Positions 1 to 6,728 of a stretch of DNA of 11,843 nucleotides are shown here, piece after piece (the stretch's first letter is position 1; each line of letters opens with the position of its first letter). Position numbers and translations under genes: made by a program. The notes under the pieces were generated by a model. The model was not told the DNA's origin and searched no databases. It saw nothing but the letters and a program-made list of their open reading frames with translations. Where the stretch lies: contig PWPY01000355.1 in NCBI GenBank assembly GCA_003558575.1, positions 1 to 11,843 of the forward strand, in the 5' to 3' direction. The DNA comes from Desulfonatronovibrio sp. GTDB lineage: Bacteria; Desulfobacterota; Desulfovibrionia; Desulfovibrionales; Desulfonatronovibrionaceae.

Positions 1-377
1 AGGTTAGACAGGGAAATGGTCCAGTGGGCAGCGTCCAGTTCTCTCTGGGCCATGAATTCATGCAGGATGGAGATGCCGATTTTTTCAGTGGCTTCAAATA
101 ACCCGGAATATTTCCCGCCAGATATGGCGTTTATGTCTTCGGATATGTCGTATACTGTACTGATGAGCTGTTCACATTGGGAAACAACGTCATTGTAGTC
201 AAAGGCCTTGTGCTCAAAGACCAGATCCTCAAGGCCGCTGATCAAGCTCAGGGCTTTATTGTTGCTGGCCAAAAGGCTTTCGAAGTATTCGTATTTACGC
301 TTGAAGGCAGCTTCTTCGATATTTTCATATCTTTTATTTTTCTTCCTGTTGAACAAAAAGTCCAGAAAACCGGGCAT
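1..377 (-). CDS. PEP-synthase-like dikinase paralogue, N-terminal part (cut by left window edge)
   Basis: An open minus-strand frame starts at ATG 377 and runs off the left edge after 125 codons with no stop. A purine-rich AAGGGGA ribosome site lies about 4 nt upstream. Hand translation begins MPGFLDFLFNRKKNK. From residue 26 it aligns without gaps to the N-terminal domain of the complete 860-aa protein next door, with about 58 of 99 positions identical. Shared words include KRKY, EHK, ISED, NAISGGKY and TEKIG. The visible part is only the shared N-terminal helical domain; the ATP-grasp would begin at about the cut. It lies 33 nt downstream of the complete copy on the same strand, so the two are probably co-transcribed. 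That this copy is also a full dikinase is inference; it could be a shorter protein holding only the N-terminal domain. Confidence 0.85.
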   Translation of the reverse strand, partial: MPGFLDFLFNRKKNKRYENIEEAAFKRKYEYFESLLASNNKALSLISGLEDLVFEHKAFDYNDVVSQCEQLISTVYDISEDINAISGGKYSGLFEATEKIGISILHEFMAQRELDAAHWTISLSN

Positions 378-410
378 GTCTTCCCCTTTTAAAACTGTGC
401 AGATGTCTAT

Positions 411-2993
411 TTAATTGTTTTTGAATGTGTAGTTGCCGCGCAGAAATTCGTCCACATACCAGGGTAATTCTCCATCGTCAGTCAAGACCATATCCAGAAG
501 TCGGATGGAGCCAAGCAGTCGTCCGATAAGGTCAAGTTTGTTCTCGAGTCTGGGCAGGTCGTATTTTTTCATTTCAGCCACAAGCATATCCCCTTTCTGA
601 TCCACCCTGAATCCCAGCTTTCTTAAGATCATGGCAATGAAAACAGCTCTTCTGGTCCGCAGCCCCACATCCGCAGCCCCACCTTTGAAGGAGAGCTTGA
701 TGTAGTTGTCATTGACCCTGTCAGAACAGAAAGAGTCAATGGTTACAAAGTGGTAGCCCAGCCGAAGATTAAAGTTTACATACTCATTAGAAACAATCGC
801 ATAGTTGGGTCCGTCTAAGTTATCATTCTGCTTGTGTTTATGAATGGTGTATTCAACAATGTCCAGTTCTTTACGCTGATACCCTGAAGTGTTTCGGCCG
901 GCCCATTGAACATCTTTGTGGAGCATACCATTTAAAAGTGCTTTGAACGGAATGGAGATGATCTGGGATTTTGTCAGGCTGAACAGGCCGGGTTCAGATC
1001 TGGCGCCCCCACCAAGATCCAGTACAAAGATATTCAAGGGCAGAGGGGTCAGCAGTTTAACAGCCATATACTGGCTGTGGCCTTTAATATCCTCGCCAAG
1101 TCTGAACATTTCCCTCATGGCCATTTCATGACAGAACCTGACAATATCATGCAGAGTCCGACAATTTTTGGGCGAAAAAATATCCGCTTCAGGGTCGACC
1201 AGATGAAGAGGAACGATTTTTTTCAGGGTTTCGCGGACCACCTTGTATACAGGGCTGTCTTTTAAAATGTTTACTCTTGGTTTCTCCTTGAGGATGCTTT
1301 GTACCTCGCCTTTAAAGACTAACTTTCTGGAGGCATCCAGAGTGATAATGTCATAAGGCACAAGAGTGTCAGTGCCGTTGGATGTACCGACCAGGGTGGG
1401 TATGCCGAACTCACGGGCAACCGAGGCCATGTGCCCGGTGACGCTGCCGACATCGGTAATGATCCCTTTGACTTTGCTCATGGCGGAGACATACCTGGGA
1501 GATGTATGCGGCGTCACCAGGATAGATCCCTGGGGTATTTCAGACAGGTGGTGGTCGGCTTCCAGGATGTAGACCGGTCCGCAGGCCGTACCGGGAGCGG
1601 CAGTCATGCCTCCGGACAAAAGAACTTCATGGTTTTGCGGATCAAATTCTATACTGTCATATTCAATGTCTTGTTTACGGATGACCCGCTGCAAAGGTCT
1701 GGCCTGGAGAACGAAGATATTGTCCTGTTTGTCCACGGCCCACTCCATGTCCAGGGGCCAGCCGAAATAGGATTCCAGTTTTAATCCGTACTTCACGATG
1801 GTCTTGAGCTGTTCCAAAGTCAGGCATGGTCTGCTTTTCTTGTGGACGGGAACAGATGCTGTCTTCAGATCGGAGCTTTCGCCCATGATCAGCATTTGTT
1901 GTTTTTCAGGAATTTTCTGATCCAGGATGCTCAGATCCAGCTTGGATATCCGCCAGTAATCCGTAGGCATTGAGCCGTCGACCACGCTTACACCCAGCCC
2001 CCAATTGGCATTTATGAAAATATCATCCACCTGGGAGTCATTGGGATCAATGCTGTACAGGCAGCCGCTGGCTTCTGCATCAACCATGGTCAGGCAAAGG
2101 ACGGCCATGAGTACATCCAGATCGCGGAAGCCCTTGCTTTTGCGGTAAAAAACAGCCCTGGGATTGAAAATGCTGGACACGACTTCCTTATATGCATGAG
2201 TGACATTGCCTGGGGAAACATTCAAAAAAGAACTATGCTGTCCGGCAAATGTTGAACCCTGAGAGTCCTCTCCGGTTGCGCTGCTGCGCACTGCCAGGCG
2301 GATATGGTCGCCGAATTCAGATGTCAGTGCCCTGACTTCCTTTGTGATGGCTTTTTCCATCCCCTTGGGCAGGGTCGCAGCCATGATCATGTCTTTAACC
2401 CTGAGGCTGGCGGTTTCTAAGTCATAAGTGCTGTTAACGTCCAATCCTTTCATTTCTTTTTTGATACGCTCATTCAGCCCGGATTGTCTGAAAAAATGAT
2501 GGCAGGCAAAGGCAGTTACAGAAAAGCCTTTGGGAGTCGGCAGGTTAACCCTGTTAGAGATTTCTGCAAGATTTGCAGCCTTGTTGCCCACCTGGGGGTG
2601 GCTTTCATGACTCAAGTGGGCTATAGGTATGGTCCAGCTGGCCTTGTCCATTTTATTTTTCTGTACCAGATGACCAAGAATGGAAACCCCGATTTTTTCC
2701 GTAACCATGAACAGATCAGGATACTTTCCTCCTGATATGGCATTGACGTCTTCGGATATTTCATAAACTACCTTGATCAGTTCTTCGCACTGTTCCACTA
2801 CCTGATCATATTCAAAGGGTTTGTGCTCAAGAAGCATGTTTTCCAGATCGTTGATGAGGACCAGGGCCCTGTTATTGTTGGACAGCAGGCTTTTGAAGTA
2901 GTCGTATTTGCGTTTTAACGCAGTGTCCTCAACGTCTTCGATCTTCATCCTGACCTTGAATTTATCAAAAACAAGATCCAGAAATTTAAACAT
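411..2993 (-). CDS. PEP-synthase-like ATP-grasp / phosphohistidine dikinase with unknown N- and C-terminal domains
   Basis: An 860-aa soluble protein. Residues 1-130 form a charged, probably helical domain that I do not recognise. Residues about 134-435 are a PPDK_N / PEP-synthase ATP-grasp domain: GNKAANLAEI at 136-145, RSSATGEDSQGSTFAGQ at 236-252, and the closing DMEWAVD...VLQARPL at 415-434. Residues about 460-560 are the mobile phosphohistidine domain; GSVTGHMASVAREFGIP (516-532) carries the likely phosphoryl-carrying His521. In the known family, ATP phosphorylates this His, which then passes phosphate to the substrate. The usual C-terminal PEP/pyruvate TIM barrel is not visible. Residues about 570-860 form another domain, with CRTLHDIVRFCHEMA at 611-625 and FKGGAADVGLRTRRA at 769-783. 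Canonical PEP synthase is about 790 aa, so calling this ppsA would be unsafe. The start is supported by AGGAG 11 nt upstream and by alignment with the paralogue. Both ATP-binding and His motifs look intact, so I expect an active phosphotransferase of unknown acceptor. Confidence 0.9.
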   Translation of the reverse strand: MFKFLDLVFDKFKVRMKIEDVEDTALKRKYDYFKSLLSNNNRALVLINDLENMLLEHKPFEYDQVVEQCEELIKVVYEISEDVNAISGGKYPDLFMVTEKIGVSILGHLVQKNKMDKASWTIPIAHLSHESHPQVGNKAANLAEISNRVNLPTPKGFSVTAFACHHFFRQSGLNERIKKEMKGLDVNSTYDLETASLRVKDMIMAATLPKGMEKAITKEVRALTSEFGDHIRLAVRSSATGEDSQGSTFAGQHSSFLNVSPGNVTHAYKEVVSSIFNPRAVFYRKSKGFRDLDVLMAVLCLTMVDAEASGCLYSIDPNDSQVDDIFINANWGLGVSVVDGSMPTDYWRISKLDLSILDQKIPEKQQMLIMGESSDLKTASVPVHKKSRPCLTLEQLKTIVKYGLKLESYFGWPLDMEWAVDKQDNIFVLQARPLQRVIRKQDIEYDSIEFDPQNHEVLLSGGMTAAPGTACGPVYILEADHHLSEIPQGSILVTPHTSPRYVSAMSKVKGIITDVGSVTGHMASVAREFGIPTLVGTSNGTDTLVPYDIITLDASRKLVFKGEVQSILKEKPRVNILKDSPVYKVVRETLKKIVPLHLVDPEADIFSPKNCRTLHDIVRFCHEMAMREMFRLGEDIKGHSQYMAVKLLTPLPLNIFVLDLGGGARSEPGLFSLTKSQIISIPFKALLNGMLHKDVQWAGRNTSGYQRKELDIVEYTIHKHKQNDNLDGPNYAIVSNEYVNFNLRLGYHFVTIDSFCSDRVNDNYIKLSFKGGAADVGLRTRRAVFIAMILRKLGFRVDQKGDMLVAEMKKYDLPRLENKLDLIGRLLGSIRLLDMVLTDDGELPWYVDEFLRGNYTFKNN

Positions 2994-3108
2994 GTTTAAT
3001 TAATCTCCTGAAAAACAGATAAAACCCTACATCCCAAGTTTGTTCCCATTGCCTGCAAGATGTAATTTATGGGCGATTGCCGTCAAAGTCAGGGCAAGGG
3101 TGCTCTGG

Positions 3109-3137
3109 TATATATATCAAGAACATATTGTTGGCAA
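3109..3137 (-). promoter_or_regulatory. Candidate sigma70 promoter for the dikinase genes
   Basis: Read on the minus strand, TTGCCA (3137-3132) is followed by a 17-nt spacer and TATATA (3114-3109). The -35 matches the consensus at 5 of 6 positions and the -10 at 4 of 6. Transcription would start near 3102 and leave a leader of about 110 nt before ATG 2993. This is the best minus-strand match I found in the gap. Confidence 0.45.
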
Positions 3138-3141
3138 TATG
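3124..3141. promoter_or_regulatory. Perfect dyad, possible operator (CATATTG-TTGG-CAATATG)
   Basis: Two perfect 7-nt inverted arms lie around a 4-nt centre. The dyad covers the -35 hexamer of the candidate minus-strand promoter, where a bound repressor would block polymerase. A related shorter dyad lies at 3218-3232. The cognate regulator is unknown; none of the response regulators in the window has a DNA-binding domain. Confidence 0.4.
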
Positions 3142-3217
3142 GACGTAAAAGGGATGTTCCGGCTGGAGATTTATTTAAGAATAAAAAATGCCTTGACATG
3201 TTTTTTGCAAACAGATG

Positions 3218-3232
3218 AATATGTGGCATATT
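3218..3232. promoter_or_regulatory. Second, related dyad (AATATG-TGG-CATATT)
   Basis: Perfect 6-nt inverted arms around TGG. It resembles the dyad at 3124-3141 in its ATAT-rich arms and its GG-containing centre. It lies 20 nt downstream of a TTGACA hexamer at 3193-3198, where the -10 of a plus-strand promoter (GAATAT, 3217-3222) could fall. It may be a second binding site of the same regulator, but arms this AT-rich can occur by chance. Confidence 0.3.
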
Positions 3233-3250
3233 TTAAGATTAACAGGTGTG

Positions 3251-3277
3251 TTGACATAAATGTTTTAGAATTACATT
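3251..3277 (+). promoter_or_regulatory. Weak candidate promoter for the first response regulator
   Basis: A consensus -35 TTGACA (3251-3256) is followed by TACATT (3272-3277) after a short 15-nt spacer, so the match is imperfect. A second TTGACA lies 58 nt upstream at 3193, and either could drive the signalling array. The leader would be short, ending in AGGAGGG before ATG 3304. Confidence 0.25.
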
Positions 3278-3303
3278 AAGCATAGCAAGGAGGGTTCAGG
3301 GCC

Positions 3304-3756
3304 ATGCAGGACAATACAGACCCCAGGATTTTACTGGTTGACGATGAAGAACGGTTTCGGACCACCCTGGCCAAAAGGCTTAAGGGCAAAAATTTTGAAG
3401 TGGCCGATCTTGGCAGCGGCAACGAAGCTCTTGATTATATCAAGGATAACCAGGTCGATGTAGTGGTGCTTGATATCAAGATGCCGGGCATGGACGGAAT
3501 AGAGACTCTGGGTGAAGTGAAAAAACTGGTTCCAGGAATTGAAGTGGTGCTTCTTACAGGACATGGCACTGTGGAAACTGCTGTTGAAGGCATGCGGGAC
3601 GGGGCTTATGATTATTTAATGAAACCGTGCGAGATTGACGAGCTGGTGGAAAAAATCAATGGGGCCTTTGCCGTGAAAAAAGAAAGGGATTTGAGGCTTA
3701 AACAGGCAGAAGATAGAAGCCGCTTGGACAAGCTTGAAAAAGCGGTCAGGTTTTAA
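3304..3756 (+). CDS. Stand-alone receiver-domain response regulator (RR1)
   Basis: A 150-aa CheY-like receiver. The acidic pair is D13/D14, the phospho-acceptor is D57 in [10 protein letters not shown], the switch threonine is T85 in LLTGHG, and the conserved lysine is K107 in YDYLMKPCE. The receiver ends near residue 125. A charged, helix-prone tail of about 25 residues follows, and there is no DNA-binding or enzymatic output. Such proteins act by protein contact or as phosphorelay intermediates. The start is supported by AGGAGGG 9 nt upstream. It is the first gene of the plus-strand array, divergent from the dikinase genes. It closely resembles RR2; both have the GMR-x-GA-[YF]-DYLMKPCE signature. 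The 3' end overlaps the open frame of the following small membrane protein, and an A5 run at 3737-3741 lies within that overlap. Confidence 0.95.
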   Translation: MQDNTDPRILLVDDEERFRTTLAKRLKGKNFEVADLGSGNEALDYIKDNQVDVVVLDIKMPGMDGIETLGEVKKLVPGIEVVLLTGHGTVETAVEGMRDGAYDYLMKPCEIDELVEKINGAFAVKKERDLRLKQAEDRSRLDKLEKAVRF

Positions 3757-3781
3757 GCTGGATATTTTAAACAGCTCGTTC

Positions 3782-4177
3782 ATGCCCGTCAGGTCAGAAA
3801 AACTGGAGGCATGTCATGTTGAAGAGTTTTTCAGTTATGCGGATTTGATTAATAAATATTGCGATAGGATAAAAGTCGACATCATGGATTCTAAAGAAGG
3901 TTGCAAGCATGATATTGATCCGGACAGTGCGCCGGACAGGGAAACACCAGGCAGGCGTGTTAAAAGTGAAGCCCCCAGGGTGAACTCAGATGACAAGAAC
4001 GCGCAGGAAGTGGATCCCATGTATCAGCTTCTTAAGCCCCTGCACAATCTGCCCAGGGGAAAAAACACCTGGGATCCACAGTTCATTAAAAAGTGGTGGT
4101 TCTGGCCCTTGAGTGCAGTGGTGATCATTGTACTGTTTTATGTGTATCCGCATATCTGGGATTATTTTGTAGAGTAG
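3782..4177 (+). CDS. Small hypothetical protein with a C-terminal membrane segment
   Basis: I do not recognise this protein. The frame is open from 3695 to the stop at 4175-4177. The N-terminal two thirds are polar and charged. The last 26 residues hold one clear transmembrane segment, rich in aromatics at both ends (KKWWFWPLSAVVIIVLFYVY), followed by a short tail, so it looks tail-anchored with a cytoplasmic N-terminus. The start is uncertain. ATG 3782 (131 aa) has no ribosome site. ATG 3884 (97 aa) has AGGA 14 nt upstream. TTG 3734 (147 aa) would overlap RR1 by 23 nt. It sits between RR1 and the first sensor kinase, which suggests a part in that signalling unit. It could also be the C-terminal part of a frameshifted RR1 fusion. 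Confidence 0.55.
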   Translation: MPVRSEKLEACHVEEFFSYADLINKYCDRIKVDIMDSKEGCKHDIDPDSAPDRETPGRRVKSEAPRVNSDDKNAQEVDPMYQLLKPLHNLPRGKNTWDPQFIKKWWFWPLSAVVIIVLFYVYPHIWDYFVE

Positions 4178-4343
4178 TCGCATGGGGGGTAATAATTACT
4201 GTTGACAAAAAAATGCTTGCCTGATGTTTGCATCTGGCACAAAGTGACTTGACATTGCGTTGTAATTGTTCAGGTCCACCACGTATGTTCTTGGACTGCC
4301 TGGCATTACTCATTAATAACCGGAAATCCATTAGACCATCCCC

Positions 4344-6053
4344 ATGGGCATGCATATGAAAAGAAAGGAAAGGGCAGCAAGCGTTTACAGTATCAGACTT
4401 CGCTGGCATATAATTATCTCCTACTGCCTGGCAGCAGTAATTTCCCTGGCTCTCATCGCCGGGATTATATATTTTGAATACAGAAGTTCGGTCAATGAAC
4501 GGGCTACGGCCAGGCTTGTGTCTGTGGTTATGGAGCATAAGGGGACTATTGAAAATTTTCTCTTTGAACTGGCTAATACTATGCGCATGGTGACCCTGTT
4601 GGAAGATTTTGATAATCTCAGACAACAGGATGTTCTGGAGCAGGTCTATGCAGTCCTGGAAAAGGAGTATGATTTTGCTTTTGAGGATCTGGGTGTGCTG
4701 GATCTGGACGGGAATCATCTGGCCTATGTCGGGCCTTATGACCTTATGGACAGGAATTACATTCAGGCCGAATGGTTCCAGGATGTTTTGGAAAAAGAGA
4801 TGGTTATCAGTAATGTTTTTCTGGGTTTTCGTCAGGCCCCTCATTTCATCATTGCTGTCAAACAGACCAACGGACAGGACACCTGGATACTCAGGGCTAC
4901 AGTAAATGCAGTAAAATTCGCTTCTCTGGTGGAATATGTCCGTTTCGGCAGGACCGGGTTCGCTTATATTGTCAGTCATGACGGATATTATCAGACCAGA
5001 TCCAGGGATGGTTACCGGGTTATGGATCATGTAGCACCAGACCATCTTGATTTAGAGTTTTTTGAAGGAGTCAATTTCTGGGAGTTAAAGCAGGATCAGC
5101 GGAATTTTTTTCGGGCCAAGACCTGGATCAAGGACAATGACTGGCTTCTTGTGGTTGAGCAGGACGTGGACGATATCTACGGTGAGTTGTATTTATTACG
5201 TCAGAATGCCCTTATATTCTTTGCTTTGGGCGGAATCCTGCTTCTTGTACTGACCCTTATGACCATGAAGCTTTTGCTGCGTAAGGTAAAACTCATTGAT
5301 GCTGAAAAGGAGCTGCTGGACGAACAGCTTATTCAGTCTCACAAACTGGCCTCCATTGGCCAGCTGTCAGCAGGCATTGCTCATGAGATCAACAATCCCC
5401 TGGCCATAATCGGTGAAGAGTCCGGGTGGATGCAGGACATCCTGAAGCGGGAAAATATGCAGGGGATACCAGAACATGATGAGCTCACTGATTCCCTGCG
5501 GGAGATAAACCAGCAGGCTGGAAGATGCAGAAAAATAACCCATAAGCTTTTAAGTTTTTCCAGGAAAATGGACGCCACTATCCGCGAGGTTGACATGAAC
5601 CAGCTCATGGATGAGGTGGCCGCCCTTAGAGAGAGAGAGGCTGGTCTTTCTTCCATAAAATTTATCAGGGATTATGACCAGGATCTTCCCATGATCCATA
5701 CTGATTCATCTCAGGTCAGACAGGTTTTGTTTAATCTGATCAACAATGCCATGGACGCCATAAACAAGAACGGTGAAATATCCCTGTCCACCAAAAAAAA
5801 TAAAGACAAATCCATAACAGTGACCATCAGCGATACAGGGATGGGTATTCCTCAGGAAAATCTGACCAGGATTTTTGACCCTTTCTTTACCACCAAGGAG
5901 CCAGGCAAAGGAACCGGACTGGGTCTGTCTATATGTCATGGCATTATTGAGAAGCTGGGAGGAACAATATTTGTGGCCAGCAAGGTTGGTGAAGGCACAA
6001 CATTTACCATCAGGCTGCCTTTGGAGCCAAGTGTTACCGTAGCAGACGATTGA
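4344..6053 (+). CDS. Membrane sensor histidine kinase with Cache-like periplasmic domain (HK1)
   Basis: A 569-aa two-component sensor. TM1 is at about 22-44 and TM2 at about 288-312. The roughly 240-residue outer region between them has the build of a double Cache domain (NYIQAEWFQDV, ATVNAVKFASLVEYVRFGRTG), which in this class binds small ligands. No HAMP or PAS domain is visible; TM2 leads straight into a coiled coil. HisKA has His347 in [11 protein letters not shown]. HATPase_c has the N box NLINNAMDAI (464-473), G1 DTGMG (497-501) and G2 GKGTGLGLS (521-529). All catalytic motifs look intact. In-frame ATGs at 4344, 4350 and 4356 all lack a good ribosome site, so the start may be 4356. The nearest receivers are RR1 and RR2, the likely phosphate acceptors. 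The ligand is unknown. Confidence 0.95.
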   Translation: MGMHMKRKERAASVYSIRLRWHIIISYCLAAVISLALIAGIIYFEYRSSVNERATARLVSVVMEHKGTIENFLFELANTMRMVTLLEDFDNLRQQDVLEQVYAVLEKEYDFAFEDLGVLDLDGNHLAYVGPYDLMDRNYIQAEWFQDVLEKEMVISNVFLGFRQAPHFIIAVKQTNGQDTWILRATVNAVKFASLVEYVRFGRTGFAYIVSHDGYYQTRSRDGYRVMDHVAPDHLDLEFFEGVNFWELKQDQRNFFRAKTWIKDNDWLLVVEQDVDDIYGELYLLRQNALIFFALGGILLLVLTLMTMKLLLRKVKLIDAEKELLDEQLIQSHKLASIGQLSAGIAHEINNPLAIIGEESGWMQDILKRENMQGIPEHDELTDSLREINQQAGRCRKITHKLLSFSRKMDATIREVDMNQLMDEVAALREREAGLSSIKFIRDYDQDLPMIHTDSSQVRQVLFNLINNAMDAINKNGEISLSTKKNKDKSITVTISDTGMGIPQENLTRIFDPFFTTKEPGKGTGLGLSICHGIIEKLGGTIFVASKVGEGTTFTIRLPLEPSVTVADD

Positions 6054-6058
6054 AAATC

Positions 6059-6151
6059 TTCCAATTGCTGCGTCACTACAAAAAGTTCAAACTCTTACGT
6101 ATGTATAAATACGCTGCGACCTTGAACTTTTTTTGCTCCTTGCACTTGGAA
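6059..6151. repeat. Nested palindromic hairpin element after HK1
   Basis: Three nested inverted pairs share one centre. The outer pair is TTCCAATTGC (6059-6068) with GCACTTGGAA (6142-6151), 9 of 10 paired. The middle pair is AAAAAGTTCAA (6080-6090) with TTGAACTTTTT (6122-6132), 11 of 11. The inner pair is CGTAT (6098-6102) with ATACG (6109-6113). The left arm begins 5 nt after the HK1 stop. The T run after the middle stem could give some transcription termination. The size and layered symmetry resemble dispersed REP/BIME-like palindromes, but only one copy is visible here. Confidence 0.6.
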
Positions 6152-6292
6152 TTTTTGAACAGCCTGCCAGATAAGGACTTTTTCACACTGGTAGATCAGA
6201 CCAGAGCATGATCCAGGTTTCTGTTTCAAGCAAGTCATTAAATTCGGATTTGCATAATAAAAACAATTTGCAACAATAAGGACAAAAAGTAA

Positions 6293-6676
6293 GTGGATAA
6301 CCCCAAGGTATTACTAGTAGACGATGAGGACAGGTTCAGACAGACCTTGAAAAAAAGGGTTTCGTCCAGGGAGTACAATGTTTTTGATGCTTCCAACGGA
6401 ATTCAGGCCCTTGAAATGATCCGGGAAGAGCCCATGGATGTAGTAATCTTAGATGTGCGCATGCCTGGTTTAAGTGGACTGGAAACCCTGACCGAAATCA
6501 AGAAAATATCGCCTGAAACAGAAGTCATCCTGCTGACCGGACACGCGTCCATTGATCCGGCTATTGAGGGTATGAGGCTGGGAGCTTTTGACTATCTTAT
6601 GAAGCCCTGCGAACTGGAGGAGCTGATGGTCAAAATAGACAATGCCTTTGAGGTCAAACGCAAGAAGTCTGAATAA
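6293..6676 (+). CDS. Stand-alone receiver-domain response regulator (RR2)
   Basis: A 127-aa single receiver domain. It has the acidic pair D10/D11, phospho-acceptor D54 in VVILDVRMPG, switch T82 in LLTGHA, and K104 in YLMKPCE. There is no output domain. It starts at GTG; AAGGA lies 10 nt upstream, and the N-terminus (DNPKVLLVDDE) lines up with RR3 (SNPKVLLVDDE), which supports this start. It lies 52 nt before the second kinase, so RR2-HK2 looks like a repeat of the RR1-HK1 unit. RR1 and RR2 are close paralogues. Confidence 0.95.
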   Translation: MDNPKVLLVDDEDRFRQTLKKRVSSREYNVFDASNGIQALEMIREEPMDVVILDVRMPGLSGLETLTEIKKISPETEVILLTGHASIDPAIEGMRLGAFDYLMKPCELEELMVKIDNAFEVKRKKSE

Positions 6677-6728
6677 GGCTTTAAAAACATGAACAGCATA
6701 TTTCCTGAGTTATTCTGAGGGCAAATTT

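Noticed and set aside
411..2993. Annotation as classical PEP synthase (ppsA) or pyruvate phosphate dikinase
   Set aside because: Only the ATP-grasp and phosphohistidine domains are seen; the PEP/pyruvate barrel is not recognisable.
3040..3279. 79-codon open frame in the divergent gap
   Set aside because: It covers both promoter regions and the dyads, has low-complexity codon use and no ribosome site.
3805..3848. Strong GGAGG followed by ATG 3816 and a 10-codon frame, a possible leader peptide
   Set aside because: It lies inside the better-supported small membrane protein frame and ends after 10 codons with no attenuator-like structure.
4235..4254. TGGCAC upstream of HK1 as a sigma54 -24 element
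   Set aside because: The GC of the -12 element is not at the required spacing, and no sigma54 activator domain is present in the window.
4125..5045. 306-codon minus-strand open frame opposite HK1
   Set aside because: It lies antisense to the well-supported HK1 coding sequence, has no recognisable domain and a composition typical of a shadow frame.
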